This document shows, in pieces, positions 24,221 through 37,343 of a stretch of DNA of 64,000 nt. The DNA comes from Cannabis sativa (taxonomy: Eukaryota > Streptophyta > Magnoliopsida > Rosales > Cannabaceae), in contig NC_083603.1 in NCBI RefSeq assembly GCF_029168945.1, forward strand, positions 18,290,001 through 18,354,000. Reading direction: 5' to 3'. A program made the position numbers and the translations under genes. Numbering within the stretch: the first letter of the stretch is position 1; every line of letters begins with the position of its first letter. The notes beneath the pieces were generated by a model, which saw only the letters and a program-made list of their open reading frames with translations, was not told where the DNA came from and ran no database searches.

Positions 24221-25377
24221 ATATATGGGTATGCTCTTAATGGGTATTACCCATGTATGGGTATTTTATTCTTGACCATTGGATCAAATATCTAATGGTT
24301 GATATTTATAGTCATTAATTAAATATTAAAAAATTAATATTTCCTATTTTGTTATTCTCTATATTCCTAAAATACACAAAACTATTAATAGAAATAAGAA
24401 ATTTATACATAGAATTGTTATTTAAAAAATAAAACACTAGAAAAATTAACAAACTATTTTTTTTAATAAAAATCATTTTAAAGATTAAATAGAAAAACAA
24501 AAGTATATATTTATCTTTTTATAAAATTTCTTCAAACTAGAATTCTAAATTGCATTACTGAGAACAAAAAAAAATAATTTTAAGCTTTAAGCTTTAATAC
24601 ATGTAAAATGTATAAGATTTTTTCTAAACCTAAAATCTTTAATTTCATAATAATTAACAATCATTTATCTGTTTTTATTTTTTAAAAATACTTGAGCTTA
24701 CCAAAACCTATAAGAACAAAATCAATGAAGAAAATTTTAACAAAAAAAATGAATGAAGAAAAAAAGTGTCATAAACATTATTGAATAATGGCAGTTGCCA
24801 ACACAAGAATTTCAGCACAGAAAATTATACTTGACCCCTAGACAAGATTATCATCTTCCAATCCTAAGAATATAAATAATGAACAACACCTCATTAGTTA
24901 TTCTAGGAGAATGATGCATAATAATGTCAAAAAAATTATTAGATGATAATAATATTTCTCTAACAATGATACCCTAAGTAAGAACTAATAAGTATTGTAG
25001 CGTTTTATTTTTAAGAGCATGAATAATATTAAGACAATTAGATTCCACAATCAAGCTCTTATTCTCCTAATAAAAAAAAACACATTAATATAAATGTAAA
25101 TGATTCTTAGTTTTACAATAATAAACTATTAATAAACTCACAATTTCATAAAATAATAAAGTAGTAATTTCAATTAATTTTTAAAAATAATTTATAATTT
25201 TTTCAAACTATTGGTTGTAATTATTATTTCTAATTTTATAAAAAAATAAATATAATTTTTTTAAAAAAAATAATTGTTAGAAACTTACCATAAAAGGTTA
25301 TAAGATTATTACCTTATTAATTTTTTTTAGTGTCCATCAATGGGTATTACCCATTAAGAAGTGTTCCATACATATAT
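24221..25377. mobile_element. MITE-like element with TGGGTATTACCCAT ends
   Basis: The left end reads ATATATGGGTATGCTCTTAA, then TGGGTATTACCCATGTATGG. The right end, inverted, reads ATATATGTATGGAACACTTC, then TTAATGGGTAATACCCATTG. The interior is AT-rich with no transposase; a 61-codon frame at 24315-24500 looks spurious. A shorter element with related ends lies at 38021-38454. The target duplication is unclear because the site is AT-repeat sequence. Confidence 0.6.
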
Positions 25378-26046
25378 ATATTTTAAGTATGACAACATAG
25401 ATTTTAATTATTCATCTAAACTAACTGAAAATAATAAGTAATTTGATTAGATGTTGGATGTATTAGATTTTTGGACACTCCATCCAATATTCGATCTGAT
25501 CTAATTGGATATTTTAAAATAACATCCAATCTGATCCAATCATAATTGGATATCTAATGTTTAGTGGTATGTTGTGATTGGATCGATCGGTTGTAATTGG
25601 ATTGAATCAATTTATGCACACCCCTACTCGCGGCTAAGCCAAACATGTAATTCCAGAAGACAATCACATATTTAGTTAAAAAATTTAGCTAATCAAATAA
25701 TTTTAAATTTTTCTAATGCACAAAATAAAAAGATCAAAAAAAATATGTATTATAACCTTACGAAAAATATTCAAATACAATAAAACAAAACAAAACAAAC
25801 TATAAAAATAATATGTAAAATATTGAACTAATGTCACATAACTAGAATTAGAAGAACTTACTAAATGTGCTACAATAACTTAGTTATATAAATAGATTCT
25901 TGTAAATTTATATTTTATTGCGTATGACATATAAATACCAATTATGAATAATCTAAAAAGACAAAAAGAATTTAAATAAAAAATAAATTATGTGTTGTCA
26001 AAATGTGATAGTTTATGACAAGTTTAGATAATTATGAATTTAAAAA

Positions 26047-26636
26047 ATATTAAGTTTTGTGTCATAAATAAAACTCATTTCAATATAATCAGATTTACTA
26101 ATTAATAAAGATCAGAAATTGTATTTTATGTTGCATGGTTCACACGATTTATTTCATGATTATATTTAATGTATAAATTCTATTAAGTCCAAAACATATA
26201 TATTTATTCATGATTATAGTGTCGTCAGCACAGTGGAATATAACTACAATTATATGTTCAAAAGTTTAATTCTCAAGATTTGTCAGTTCACTAGATTTAG
26301 ACTGACATGATAATCGACGATAAGGTATACTTATACCTTGGATAAGTGTTATATCCTTTTCAGTGCAATGGAAAAGTTTACCAGTATCGGATGTATGGAG
26401 TATACATTGGAAGGGACCGATATTGAACTTGGATAAGATATCACAAACTTACCGTTATATCTTTTTCAATCAATATCAATGGTTGATCTTAGGTCTATGG
26501 ATCTTAATCCTGATATGGTTAGGTTCAACTTAGTTGTATTATTTATGTTCTTCAAGTTGTTCGTGAAAGCTAACTTATGGTTCTGGCGGATATTTACATC
26601 TTAGGAACATGGTAGTTTAATTAAGTGGGAGCGCTA
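26047..26636 (+). repeat. Old copia LTR fragment H
   Basis: A diverged start (GTTTTGTGTCATAAATAAAAC against GGGTTTTATGCCCTAAATAAAAC) is followed by collinear LTR sequence up to GTGGGAGCGCTA. There it is interrupted by fragment I. No second LTR is seen. Confidence 0.75.
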
Positions 26637-27118
26637 TGTTGGGAATTTTTAACATCCTAAATATGAATTCTCTAAAACAATGAAATTAAACACATAAGAG
26701 TTTAAGAAAACCTTACATTGATTGCAGCGGAATATAATAACTCCTTCTGTTCAAGATCTTTAGCCCTTGATTCCTTTCTGTAGCAGAGCATTATCAAGAT
26801 CTGAACATGGATCTCTTTCTCTCCTTTGGATTTGGTTACCACCGTCTTACTCATTATGATTGAGTACTTGACTTGCTATGTGTGGGCACGTCACTCTTTC
26901 ACTCAAGGTTCGAATGTGAAGTTTAATGAAGGAGGTGAAATCACTAAGGAATGAACTCTCTCATCTAGGTTGGTTGAATAGTCAAGTTGACATTAGTTGA
27001 CAAGTTGTCAAGAGGATGAGATTACAGTATTATGTTTCTTTTATAGTGTTCAACTAGGGCGTAGGGCTGAATTATATGGATTAAAAAAGAATAAAATATT
27101 GTAAAAAAATCAACTTAT
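26637..27118 (-). repeat. Old copia LTR fragment I, part 1
   Basis: Begins TGTTGGGAATTTTTAACATCC and is a diverged minus-orientation LTR of the same family. Element C is inserted at CTTAT; the remainder is at 37344-37755. Confidence 0.75.
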
Positions 27119-29008
27119 TGTTGGGTTTTATGCCCTAAATAAAACTCATTTCAATATAATCAGATTTACTTATTAATATAGATCAGAAATAACATTTAAT
27201 GTTGCATGGTTCACATGATTTATTTCATGATTATATGTACATAATGTATAAATTCATCTTAAACCCTTTTCACATACTTGATCCTATTTATTGTGCCGTC
27301 AACACATTGGAAAGTAAACATGACTATGTGAATAAAGTTTCCTAGATTTATCAGACATAGGGTTTTACTGATATGATAATCTACAACAGAGTTTACTTGC
27401 ATTTGGAGAAGTGCTATGTTCTTTCCAGAGCATTGGTTAAAGTAAAGCTCAGGTTGGATGCATGGAGTATGCATTGGAAGGGACCGATATTGAACTTTGA
27501 CTTAGATTTAATTAAACTTACCGAAAAATCTATTCAAGTCAATATCGCCTAGTTGATCCTAGATCAAATGATCTTAATCCTGTTATGATTAGGCTCAATC
27601 TTGAAAGGCTATTCGTGTTCCTTGAATTGTTAGTGAAGCCTACTTTTAGGTCAGGGTGATACGTACTTTTTAGGAACACGGTAGTGCAATTGAGTGGGAA
27701 CGCTAGCATAAACATGGAATCTATAGCTTCTATCTGGCGAATAGTAAGCAAAGGATGATCTCCTTCGAGCTTGACCAAACGAACATAAATGGTGGAGTAC
27801 TCATTTCACATTAGCTGAAATATCATTTATACGGGGTCAAGTGTTTTAAGGAATAAATACATTGTAGGGTGTAACGGTAATCTAATCCCTTTACAGTGTA
27901 GATCATTCATATAGAGGATCATTGATCACATTAGGATTATAACAATGGATAACTAATGATGTGTCTATATGGTGGAACATATAGAGCATTCTATATACTG
28001 AGAGTGCAATTCTAAGTTCTATGCGTGGATTCAACGAAGAATTAATAAGTTAGTGAATTTTAGTGCTAAATTCTTGATCTACTTATTGGAAGCTCGGTTA
28101 TATAGACCCATGGTCCCCCCACTAGTTGAGATAATATTGCTTGTAAGACTCATGTAATTGGTTTTGATTAATCAATTATAATTATCAAATTAGACTATGT
28201 CTTTTTGTGAATTTTTCACTAAGTAAGGGCGAAATTGTAAAGAAAGAGTTTATAGGGGCATATTTGTTAATTATGATACTTTGTATGGTTCAATTAATAA
28301 ATATGATAAATGACAATATTATTTAATAATTATTTATAGTTATTAAATAGTTAGAATTGGCATTTAAATGGTTGAATTAGGAAATTGGCATTTTTGAGAA
28401 AATCAGATACAAAAGGTGTTAAAATTGCAAAATTGCAAAGCCCAAGGCCCAATCCATTAGTGTATGGCCGACCACCTTTGTAGCTATTTTAAGTTGATTT
28501 TTTCATTATTTTAATGGCATATAATTCAAATCTAACCCTAGTGGAATGCTATAAATAGATAGTGAAGGCTTCAGGAAAATTACACTTTTCTTCAGACTTT
28601 CTGAATCAGAAAAAACTGAGCCTTCTCTCTCCCTATCTTTAGCTGACCACTCTCTCTCTTCTTCCTTAGAATTTCGAAATCCTTAGTGTATGAGTAGTGC
28701 CCACACACATCAAGTGATACCTCAATCATAGTGAGGAAGATCGTGAAGAAAGATCATCAGCAAAGGAGTTTCAGCATCAAAGATTCAGAGAAAGAGATCC
28801 AGGTTCAGATATTGATAATGCTCTGCTACAGAAAGGAATCAAGGGCTAGATATCTGAATGGAAGGAGTCATATTATTCCGCTGCACCCAATGTAAGGTTT
28901 CCTAAACTTTATATGTGTTTATTTCATCGTTTTAGAAAGTTCTTATTTAGGATGTTAATAAACATACTTGTGAGTAGATCTAAGATCCTGAAAAAAAAAT
29001 TTCCAACA
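27119..29008 (+). repeat. 5' LTR of copia C
   Basis: Runs from TGTTGGGTTTTATGCCC to TTTCCAACA, about 1.89 kb. The end near 28990 has an A-run in place of GGTAAAATAA of the 3' copy. Confidence 0.94.
28550..28557 (+). promoter_or_regulatory. TATA box in LTR of copia C
   Basis: TATAAATA in the 5' LTR, about 450 bp before the LTR end and preceded by CCCTAGTGGAATGC. The same octamer is at 36885-36892 (C 3' LTR), 53310-53317 (E) and, inverted, 54720-54727 (F). The position suits the start of LTR transcription; the start site itself is not shown. Confidence 0.55.
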
Positions 29009-29010
29009 AC

Positions 29011-29027
29011 TGGCCTCAGAGCCATGG
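29011..29027 (+). other. Primer-binding site of copia C
   Basis: TGGCCTCAGAGCCATGG, two bases after the LTR end CCAACA. The variant is identical to that in A and B. Confidence 0.8.
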
Positions 29028-32000
29028 TAATTGATTTACTTGCAAGAAATTTGGACTTTAAAACGATTGTTTGTATGTTCTTTGGATGGTATCATGTTGT
29101 ATTGAGTGTTATTTGATGATTGATTGATGTTTGTGAAATTTTCGTGAAAAATAATTGTGATTTCATTTCTAGAATTATTTTTATTGGATAGTATGGAAAA
29201 AATTAAGCAAGTTAGCCTTTTACAGAACTCAATTTGGATTTTATTTGAATTAGTTATGATTTTTTTGAAGATTTGACAAAATCGGGGCTGTGCTGATATT
29301 TTCCTGCGATCGCAGAACTGTCCGTACAGTTTCGAATTTTTTCTTTTTTCTTCAATTTTTCATACTTTTTCATGGAATTAACTTCCAATTTTTTGTATGG
29401 TTTTGTATATATACTATTACTATTCCTAATTCAATTCTAATTATCATTTTGAATTAATTTAATTTTTTTAATTTAATTCAAGATATTAGTGTAATTTGAA
29501 TTTGAATAGAATTAGTATTTATCTTTTTGCTTAAAAATCTATCTTATTTTTAAATTTGATTATATTTTTTTTTTAATTTTAAGGTCAGATTTTATAAGAT
29601 ATTTATAATATCTTTTAAGATATTTATAATATCTTTTAAGATATTTTAAAAACATCTTATCTTTTAAGATTTTTTTTTAAAATCTTTTTAGATATTTTGA
29701 CCTTATTTAAATTTAAAATAAGATATTTATAATCATGTAATTTTAAATAGATGTAAGATATTTTGCTAACTTTTAAATTTTGTTATTTTATTTATTTAAA
29801 TTAAATTTAAAATCTGAAAAGATATTTCATTTATCTTTTCTAATTTTTTATTTAATTTTTATTTATAAAATAACATTTAAAATTTAAAAGTAGTTAGCAA
29901 ATTTTGAAATGATATTTAGGTTGGTTCAAACCTAATTTTTCAAAATTGTAGGTTTAATTTTAAATTTAAATATTTAATTAATTTTCGAAATTTTTTTTAA
30001 ATTTTTTTTATTTTTTTTCGAAAATCTTTTTTAATAATATTTCGAAATTAATTATTTAATTTAAAATTAAATAAATCCTACATCCAACTATCCAGCTAAC
30101 CCTGTTGCAGGAGTATGTGTTTTAGCTTGTATGTAAGTTTTTTAAAACCTATTATTACTTGATTGCAAATAGCCATGGTTACCTTTTGCCAGATCTAATG
30201 ATCTGATGGCTCCCTTGGTCAAGATAATAATTTGTAACAGGTATATTTACAATCTTCTTTCATCTGTGTATGACCTAGCAACATGATAGGACCCATCCAA
30301 AGTGTGCCTGTGTGAGCCTATGTGTTTAATTTGATTATAGATGCATATAGGTTGTTGTTGCTAAATAAAATATCATAGTTCTTGATAGATTTTATTTAGG
30401 CCCATTTAGTTCTTTGGGCTTATTCAATTAATAACAGTTGTACTTATTAAGGTTAAATTCCTCTCTTTTGGGCCTTGTGTGAGAGTTGGGAGCCATAGAA
30501 GTGGGTACGACATACTGAACCCAGCACCCCCTCACACAAACCACCCCAATTGTGAAGGCCCATTTGCCTGATTTGAACAACTGTATTAGGTTAATTACAC
30601 TAATTTAACCTAATAAAATTGATTAGCAACATAATTAATTTCATTTATTTTGAAATTAATTTAAGAAAATTATAGTTTAAAGAATTTTTATTCTAAGCTA
30701 AACTATATGTATTTTCTTGTATTTAATTAAATATAGAATTATAACCATCTAGATTCTTTCTGGAACTTAATTTAAATTTTTCATTAAATATTCTTATTTA
30801 AGTTGATATTTAGTTATCTACAACTAACCAACTTAAATCTGAATATCTTTTGAATTTCAAATTTCAAAATTAAGTTGAGGAATTTTAGGCATTGGTTATT
30901 AAGATTCTTTAGATATTTTTTAAGTTAATATCTTTTCGAATATTAACTTAAAATGGAATATTTTTTGAATTAAGTGGTTACAACTTAAATTTTGATATTT
31001 AATTAAATTTAAATTTGAAAAATATTTAAGTTCTAGATTTTTTCTAATACAACTTAAATTAGATATTTTTTTTTCAAATTTTGTGGAAAAGATACTTAGT
31101 CAAATAAGATATTTTCTAGATAGTTATTTCTAGACTACTTATTATTTCTAATATTAAATAGGAAAATATTATACATTGTGAAATTAATTATTTAAATAAT
31201 TAATTTTGGTACAATTTATTTTAAGTATATTTTTCCTAGTATTAAACTAGAAATTAATAATTAAGCTTTCTCTACACTTAATTATTTATTTCTTGAATTT
31301 AATACATTTAATTAATTTGAAAATTAAATATCTAAGTTGATTTTTATCATCATACTTAAATATTTCTTTTTCATGACATTTAATTAAATAGAAAATTATT
31401 TTTAGTTGAAATTTAATTTTTCAACTAAATTTAAATAATTTTCAAAATATATTTTTTCTTTATTTTATTAATCAATTTTCGAAATTGCATTTCTTAAATG
31501 CTAGAATTTCGAATTTTATCTTGAAAAATAGATTAAGTTGTAAATTAATTATTTATTTTAATTAATTCTTGGATCAACTTAAATCAATGATTTTTTCATT
31601 TATTGATTAATTTAAAATAAATTAAATTAAAGTATATTATTAGAAATTGAATTAATTAGTCAAAGGAAAATCTAGATAGATGATATTTTTGCTTGAAGTA
31701 TTTTTCTAGTGTATTTAATTAAATAGAAAATTAATATTTAAGTTGATTTTCATCATCATACTTAAATATTTGAAATTTTTCTTATATATTTAATTAAATA
31801 GGAAAATTATATTTTTTTGTTGTAAATTAATTTTATTAATTAATTTTGGGCCAACATTAAATTAGAATAATTTTTCCAGGATTTATTTTTTATTTTAATA
31901 TGCATTTTTCGAAAATTGTATTCTTATATACTTTAATTTTTCGAAATGCAATATATATTTATAGAAAATTAAATTTGAGTTGTAAATTAATTTAAATTAA

Positions 32001-32220
32001 TTTTGTAACAACTTAAATTGAATATTTTTCTAAATATTTATTGGAAATTATTACTAAGATGGAAATAATTCATGTTATTTTCATATCCATCTAAGTAAAA
32101 ATTTATAAATATTAAATTAAAATTTATATTTAGAATTTTTCATTCTAAATTGGAATTTTAATTAAATAAATATATATTTAAAATAAATAGAATAAATAAA
32201 GAGAATCAAAGAAAATACAA
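29028..32220 (+). other. Long AT-rich leader of element C
   Basis: Non-coding. A short GC-rich island at about 29281-29330 holds the perfect palindrome CTGCGATCGCAG (29304-29315). A hairpin-rich repeat lies at 29581-29706. A less AT-rich core at 30480-30580 (GTGGGTACGACATACTGAAC) is shared with A. The rest is strongly AT-rich. Confidence 0.75.
29581..29706. repeat. Hairpin-rich tandem repeat in leader of C
   Basis: Outer inverted ends AAGGTCAGA and TTTTGACCTT enclose two tandem units of AGATATTTATAATATCTTTT. Each contains the near-perfect stem AGATATT-TAT-AATATCT. Element A lacks the array at the matching place. Confidence 0.7.
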
Positions 32221-32264
32221 CTCACTTTAAATAATGAGCTTGATTATTATTAAGATATTCGATC

Positions 32265-32635
32265 TCCATTGTTGGTCTTACAAAAGTTAAATATTTTCAA
32301 TATAACCTCGAGACGCTAGACTTCGTCCCCCTATGGATGGTTATTCGTTGAACGCATCTAACACCGTAAGATTTCATTTGATAAGTGTTTTGTAAGTTTT
32401 CGTCTCTATTAGACTCTCCCCTACGGTGACTACTTAGAGATAAACTTATGAAACATGAAACAATGGTGGAAGCTCATAAAATGAGAATAACCTTGACTCT
32501 CGCCTACCGGGACAACGTTGGATTCTTATTTTGATCGAATAAAAGGTTGCTAAAATGGTTTCTATTTTAGATGAGCTGAAAACTCTATTCAATAAATGAT
32601 GCTTTGACTCTCGCCTACCGGGACACTGTATCAGT
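32265..32635 (+). other. B-like patch with motif pair in element C
   Basis: CTCGAGACGCTAGACTTCGT and both copies of GACTCTCGCCTACCGGGAC (about 32494 and 32604) match element B, not A. Sequence on both sides matches A. It is probably a product of recombination between two element RNAs. Confidence 0.7.
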
Positions 32636-33499
32636 TTGTTGAAAACCTTGGAAATTATTTAGGATTGTATGTTTTAGTATTTTCACTAGTCATTCCTACT
32701 TGCTATATGTTTATAATTTCTGAATTGTGTATGAATTTATATTGAACCATGTTATTTTTTGTTATTAAGTTGTAGTTTAATTTCGAATCTTCATTGTTGG
32801 TCCAACATGTTTGTTTATCTAATGAGATAAATCCCTAGTGGATTTTCACCATTAGACATACATAATAGTGTAAGATCTCGAAAGATAAGTATTGTATATG
32901 CGACATCTAACTGTTCATCAATTGATGACACCTTAGACTAGTATTTTTACAATATGAAACAAGAAGATTACATAAATAAGATTACTTTGTCTTTCGCTAA
33001 TCGAAGCATCGTTGGATTCTTATTTTAAACGAAATTATCCTAATTCCTCTTAGCTTATTCATTTCGAATTAGCTTTATAACATATCATTGGATGAATGGT
33101 CTATAAATCAATTCATGTCATTCTATATTTTCTCTTAAGAAATTAAATGACGCATATGATTATAATCCCGAAATTCTATTCCCAATTGATATAAATACTC
33201 AATCTTAGAAATCTCCTACTTGTATGGGCAAATCTGACTTAGAGTTTGTATTAGTAGTGGTGGTCCAAGAAAGAATTACTCATTATATTTGGTTGAATTT
33301 AAGTCTTTGACTTTAATTTTAGAATCCAAACAGAAATTTTCTTATATTTCTAATTCTAGATACAATACAGTTACACTTTCTCAAGTGTTTAATATCCATC
33401 TTCTATTAATGGATTAAACTGTATGGAATATGAGTTAGGTATTCTGTGACTAGGATCCACTTGCAGTATTCTAAGAACTCTTTGATGTAACTAAACCTA

Positions 33500-35440
33500 T
33501 GTCATCAAAAGACACTACCACATTTTTTTTAATCTACGGCATTTGTATCTTGTTCATAGTGGATTCGACAAGATCAATCTCTGCAAAGAGTTAATATGCC
33601 TATATCCACTGAAAGTAGTTCATCTCATTCGCAGATGGATGTACATTCAGGGGTGGATATGAGTTTTTCGTTGTATTCTTAAAACGATCACTCTAGATTA
33701 TACCTTTTAGCAAAGAAATTTGAAATGTTTGAAAAATTTCATTAATTTCTAGCAATGGTTAAAACCATTAAGGTAAGTGGTTAAAGATCTTGCGAACTGA
33801 TAGGGGTGGAGAAATAGTTAGTAGATATGCAGTTCAAAGATCATTAAATTGATTTTTGAATTATATCCAAACTTACCTCCCCAGAAATTTCGAGTTGCAT
33901 ATTGATGATTAGTTACTAGTCGTTGCCTAAATCCTTCTATGGTAATACAATTTCAGAATGATGTAATGGTTGGGTACTTAATGTAAATCATTACTAGATT
34001 CATGGATGACCTAATCAAAATCTTAAGAAAAGCTAGAACTGTTAACCATGGTTTGTTAGCTATTCTAAGTGATTAGGGGTGGACCATCCCATTGTCAATA
34101 GATAAGAAAGTGTTTGTTCAAACAAATACTACTTTTCTAAGAAAATGACTAAGTCTGAAAAACAAGTAGCAAATAAAGGAGATATTTAATTCTTGATTCC
34201 AAAAGTGTTCTATCATCTTATATAACATATGATGATCCCACTGCCTCTGTTGTCTTGTCACAACCAAAGAGGTTAATACCATTTAGTTTTCTTAGACATA
34301 ATTCACGGTGCCTTGTCGTAGTGGGAGAGTTTCTAGGAACTCACCTTCTTATGACTTGGGAGACACTAGTGATTTAAATCCATTGTGAGTTTAAACAAGT
34401 AATGGACTGTCAAGATAAGAAACTAAGAAGAAAGCCAATAGAACTATGGTTTAATCCATTCACATGGAGTAACCTAAAGTTTTCTATTACAAGGACATAA
34501 AAGGAAATTTTCGTTTATAAGTCTATTCAATGGACTTAACAAAACTTCCTGTTCCTAGTATTATAGGTTTGAGTTTATCTAAACCTATGGCTTGTGGTAT
34601 ACCTGGTAATTACTTACTCTAATGCAAGCAACTTACTTTAGTAAGATGCTGAAGCATTTTCTTTCTAATGGCAATCTATAGAAGCTTCACAACTTCTTAG
34701 ACATAGATTTTATTTATCTAAGGAAAAGTCTCAACTATTCCAGAAAAGATAAAGCCATGAAAGAATTTCTTATATCAACAGTGAGAGGTCTTAGATATGC
34801 TTTTGTATGCCTTAAACCAGACACCTACTGTTGAGTGGGAGTAATGAGTAGGTATCAGATTAATCCAGGAGAAGAACATTGGAAGACAATCAAGTAAATC
34901 TTAAGATAAAGAAGAGAAACTATATGTTAGTCTATAAGGGTGTGTTTAAAACTCTTAGACTACACCATATCAGATTTCGAAATTTGCCTTTCTGCTAGAA
35001 AATCTTTCTGATAAGATGGTGGTTACTCTGGGGGTGGAATAGTGATTTTGGAGAAGTGTAAAAACCTATCTGAACTCTCTAGGTCTACCAGAGAGGGACT
35101 GAATGTTAAAGTTGCAGGAAAGGTACTTATTCAGTCTAAGGAAAGTTCTATACATTTTTGGCATCATTCCAAATTGCCTTAACTACTAGTGTTAATTTCC
35201 TGATTAACCCAAAAGTAGTTGCCAAAGGTATAGAATCCAGTATCCCAAGAGAGTAGACATATAGAGAGGAATTTCACATTATCAATGATTTTGTGAATAA
35301 AGGAAGAGTAATGGTGGAGAAAAGGTTGTGTTTAATTCAACCTTTCAGATCCTATTACGAGGAGTTTACTACTACTACACTTGATTTGTATATCAAGGTG
35401 TTGAGATTATTTGAAACGCACTTTTTGTTTTATATTAGTG
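33500..35440 (+). pseudogene. Ruined copia pol remnant of element C
   Basis: Collinear with the A, F and G remnants. Order: a GAG-pre-integrase trace near 33530, an integrase trace at 33760-33850 (CTTGCGAACTGATAGG), a middle section at 34230-34480, and the RNase H end at 35240-35350. The TAG at 35254-35256 is the shared stop. No frame survives. Confidence 0.75.
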
Positions 35441-35452
35441 CAAGTGGGAGTT

Positions 35453-37343
35453 TGTTGGGTTTTATGCCCTAAATAAAACTCATTTCAATATAATCAGATT
35501 TACTTATTAATATAGATCAGAAATAACATTTAATGTTGCATGGTTCACATGATTTATTTCATGATTATATGTACATAATGTATAAATTCATCTTAAACCC
35601 TTTTCACATACTTGATCCTGTTTATTGTGCCGTCAACACATTGGAAAGTAAACATGACTATGTGAATAAAGTTTCCTAGATTTATCAGACACAGGGTTTT
35701 ACTGATATGATAATCTACAACAAGAGTTTACTTGCATTTGGAGAAGTGCTATGTTCTTTCCAGAGCATTGGTTAAAGTAAAGCTCAGGTTGGATGCATGG
35801 AGTATGCATCGGAAGGGACCGATATTGAACTTTGACTTAGATTTAATTAAACTTACCGAAAAATCTATTCAAGTCAATATCGCCTAGTTGATCCTAGATC
35901 AAATGATCTTAATCTTGTTATGATTAGGCTCAATCTTTAAAGGCTATTCGTGTTCCTTGAATTGTTAGTGAAGCCTACTTTTAGGTCAGGGTGATACGTA
36001 CTTTTTGGGAACACGGTAGTGCAATTGAGTGGGAACGCTAGCATAAACATGGAATCTATAGCTTCTATCTGGCAAATAGTAAGCAAAGGATGATCTCCTT
36101 CGAGCTTGACCAAACGAACATAAATGGTGGAGTACTCATTTCACATTAGCTGAAATATCATTTATACGGGGTCAAGTGTTTTAAGGAATAAATACATTGT
36201 AGGGTGTAACGGTAATCTAATCCCTTTACAGTGTAAATCATTCATATAGAGGATTATTGATCACATTAGGATTATAACAATGGATAACTAATGATGTGTC
36301 TATATGGTGGAACATATAGAGCATTCTATATACTGAGAGTGCAATTCTAAGTTCTATGCGTGGATTCAACGAAGAATTAATAAGTTAGTGAATTTTAGTG
36401 CTAAATTCTTGATCTACTTATTGGAAGCTCGGTTATATAGACCCATGGTCCCCCCACTAGTTGAGATAATATTGCTTGTAAGACTCATGTAATTGGTTTT
36501 GATTAATCAATTATAATTCTCAAATTAGACTATGTCTTTTTGTGAATTTTTCACTAAGTAAGGGCGAAATTGTAAAGAAAGAGTTTATAGGGGCATATTT
36601 GTTAATTATGATACTTTGTATGGTTCAATTAATAAATATGATAAATGACAATATTATTTAATAATTATTTATAGTTATTAAATAGTTAGAATTGGCATTT
36701 AAATGGTTGAATTAGGAAATTGGCATTTTTGAGAAAATCAGATACAAAAGGTGTTAAAATTGCAAAATTGCAAAGCCCAAGGCCCAATCCATTAGTGTAT
36801 GGCCGGCCACCTTTGTAGCTATTTTAAGTTGATTTTTTCATTATTTTAATGCCATATAATTCAAATCTAACCCTAATGGAATGCTATAAATAGATAGTGA
36901 AGGCTTCAGGAAAATTACACTTTTCTTCAGACTTTCTGAATCAGAAAAAACTGAGCCTTCTCTCTCCCTATCTTTAGCTGACCACTCTCTCTCTTCTTCC
37001 TTAGAATTTCGAAATCCTTAGTGTATGAGTAGTGCCCACACACATCAAGTGATACCTCAATCATAGTGAGGAAGATCGTGAAGAAAGATCATCAGCAAAG
37101 GAGTTTCAGCATCAAAGATTCAGAGAAAGAGATCCAGGTTCAGATATTGATAATGCTCTGCTACAGAAAGGAATCAAGGGCTAGATATCTGAACGGAAGG
37201 AGTCATATTATTCCGCTGCACCCAATGTAAGGTTTCCTAAACTTTATATATGTTTATTTCATCGTTTTAGAAAGTTCTTATTTAGGATGTTAATAAACAT
37301 ACTTGTGAGTAGATCTAAGATCCTGGTAAAATAATTTCCAACA
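35453..37343 (+). repeat. 3' LTR of copia C
   Basis: Preceded by the tract GCAAGTGGGAGTT. It ends TAAAATAATTTCCAACA at 37343 and is followed by CTTAT. Confidence 0.94.

Larger units (their letters stand above)
5842..25626. mobile_element. hAT-like non-autonomous element, split by copia B
   Basis: The left end is TAGGGGTGTTTATTGG at 5842. The right end, on the minus strand, is TAGGGGTGTGCATAAATTG ending at 25626. Flanking 8-mers are CTCGTAAC (5834-5841) and CTCGCGGC (25627-25634). They match at 5 of 8 positions, and all three differences are transitions, as expected of an old 8-bp hAT target duplication. The interior (5851-6085 and 24123-25617) is rich in GGATTGGATC-type motifs and codes for nothing. 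Without copia B and the MITE inside it, the element would be about 0.6 kb. Confidence 0.7.
5028..26030. mobile_element. Long-arm foldback DNA element, split by later insertions
   Basis: The left arm starts TATCTAAACTTGTCATAAAC at 5028. Its reverse complement ends at 26030. Aligned by eye the two arms match over about 500 bp, up to the motif GTTGCGAGAAAGTGACTATCA at 5407-5427. The right arm is in two parts: 5718-5841 (ending TGATAGTCACTTTCTCGTAAC) and 25635-26030 (starting TAAGCCAAACATG). A hAT-like element sits between them. Removing that insertion leaves an element of about 1.2 kb with two arms of about 0.5 kb and a unique centre of about 180 bp (5538-5717). Long arms fit a Mutator-like foldback MITE, but I found no clear 9-bp target duplication. 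No transposase is present. Confidence 0.75.
27119..37343 (+). mobile_element. Copia element C, young non-autonomous copy
   Basis: The perfect target duplication CTTAT is at 27114-27118 and 37344-37348. The 5' LTR is 27119-29008, PBS 29011-29027, interior 29009-35452 and 3' LTR 35453-37343. The LTRs are nearly identical, so insertion was recent. The interior matches element A throughout except for a patch at about 32265-32635 that matches B instead. It has no intact gene. Confidence 0.93.
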
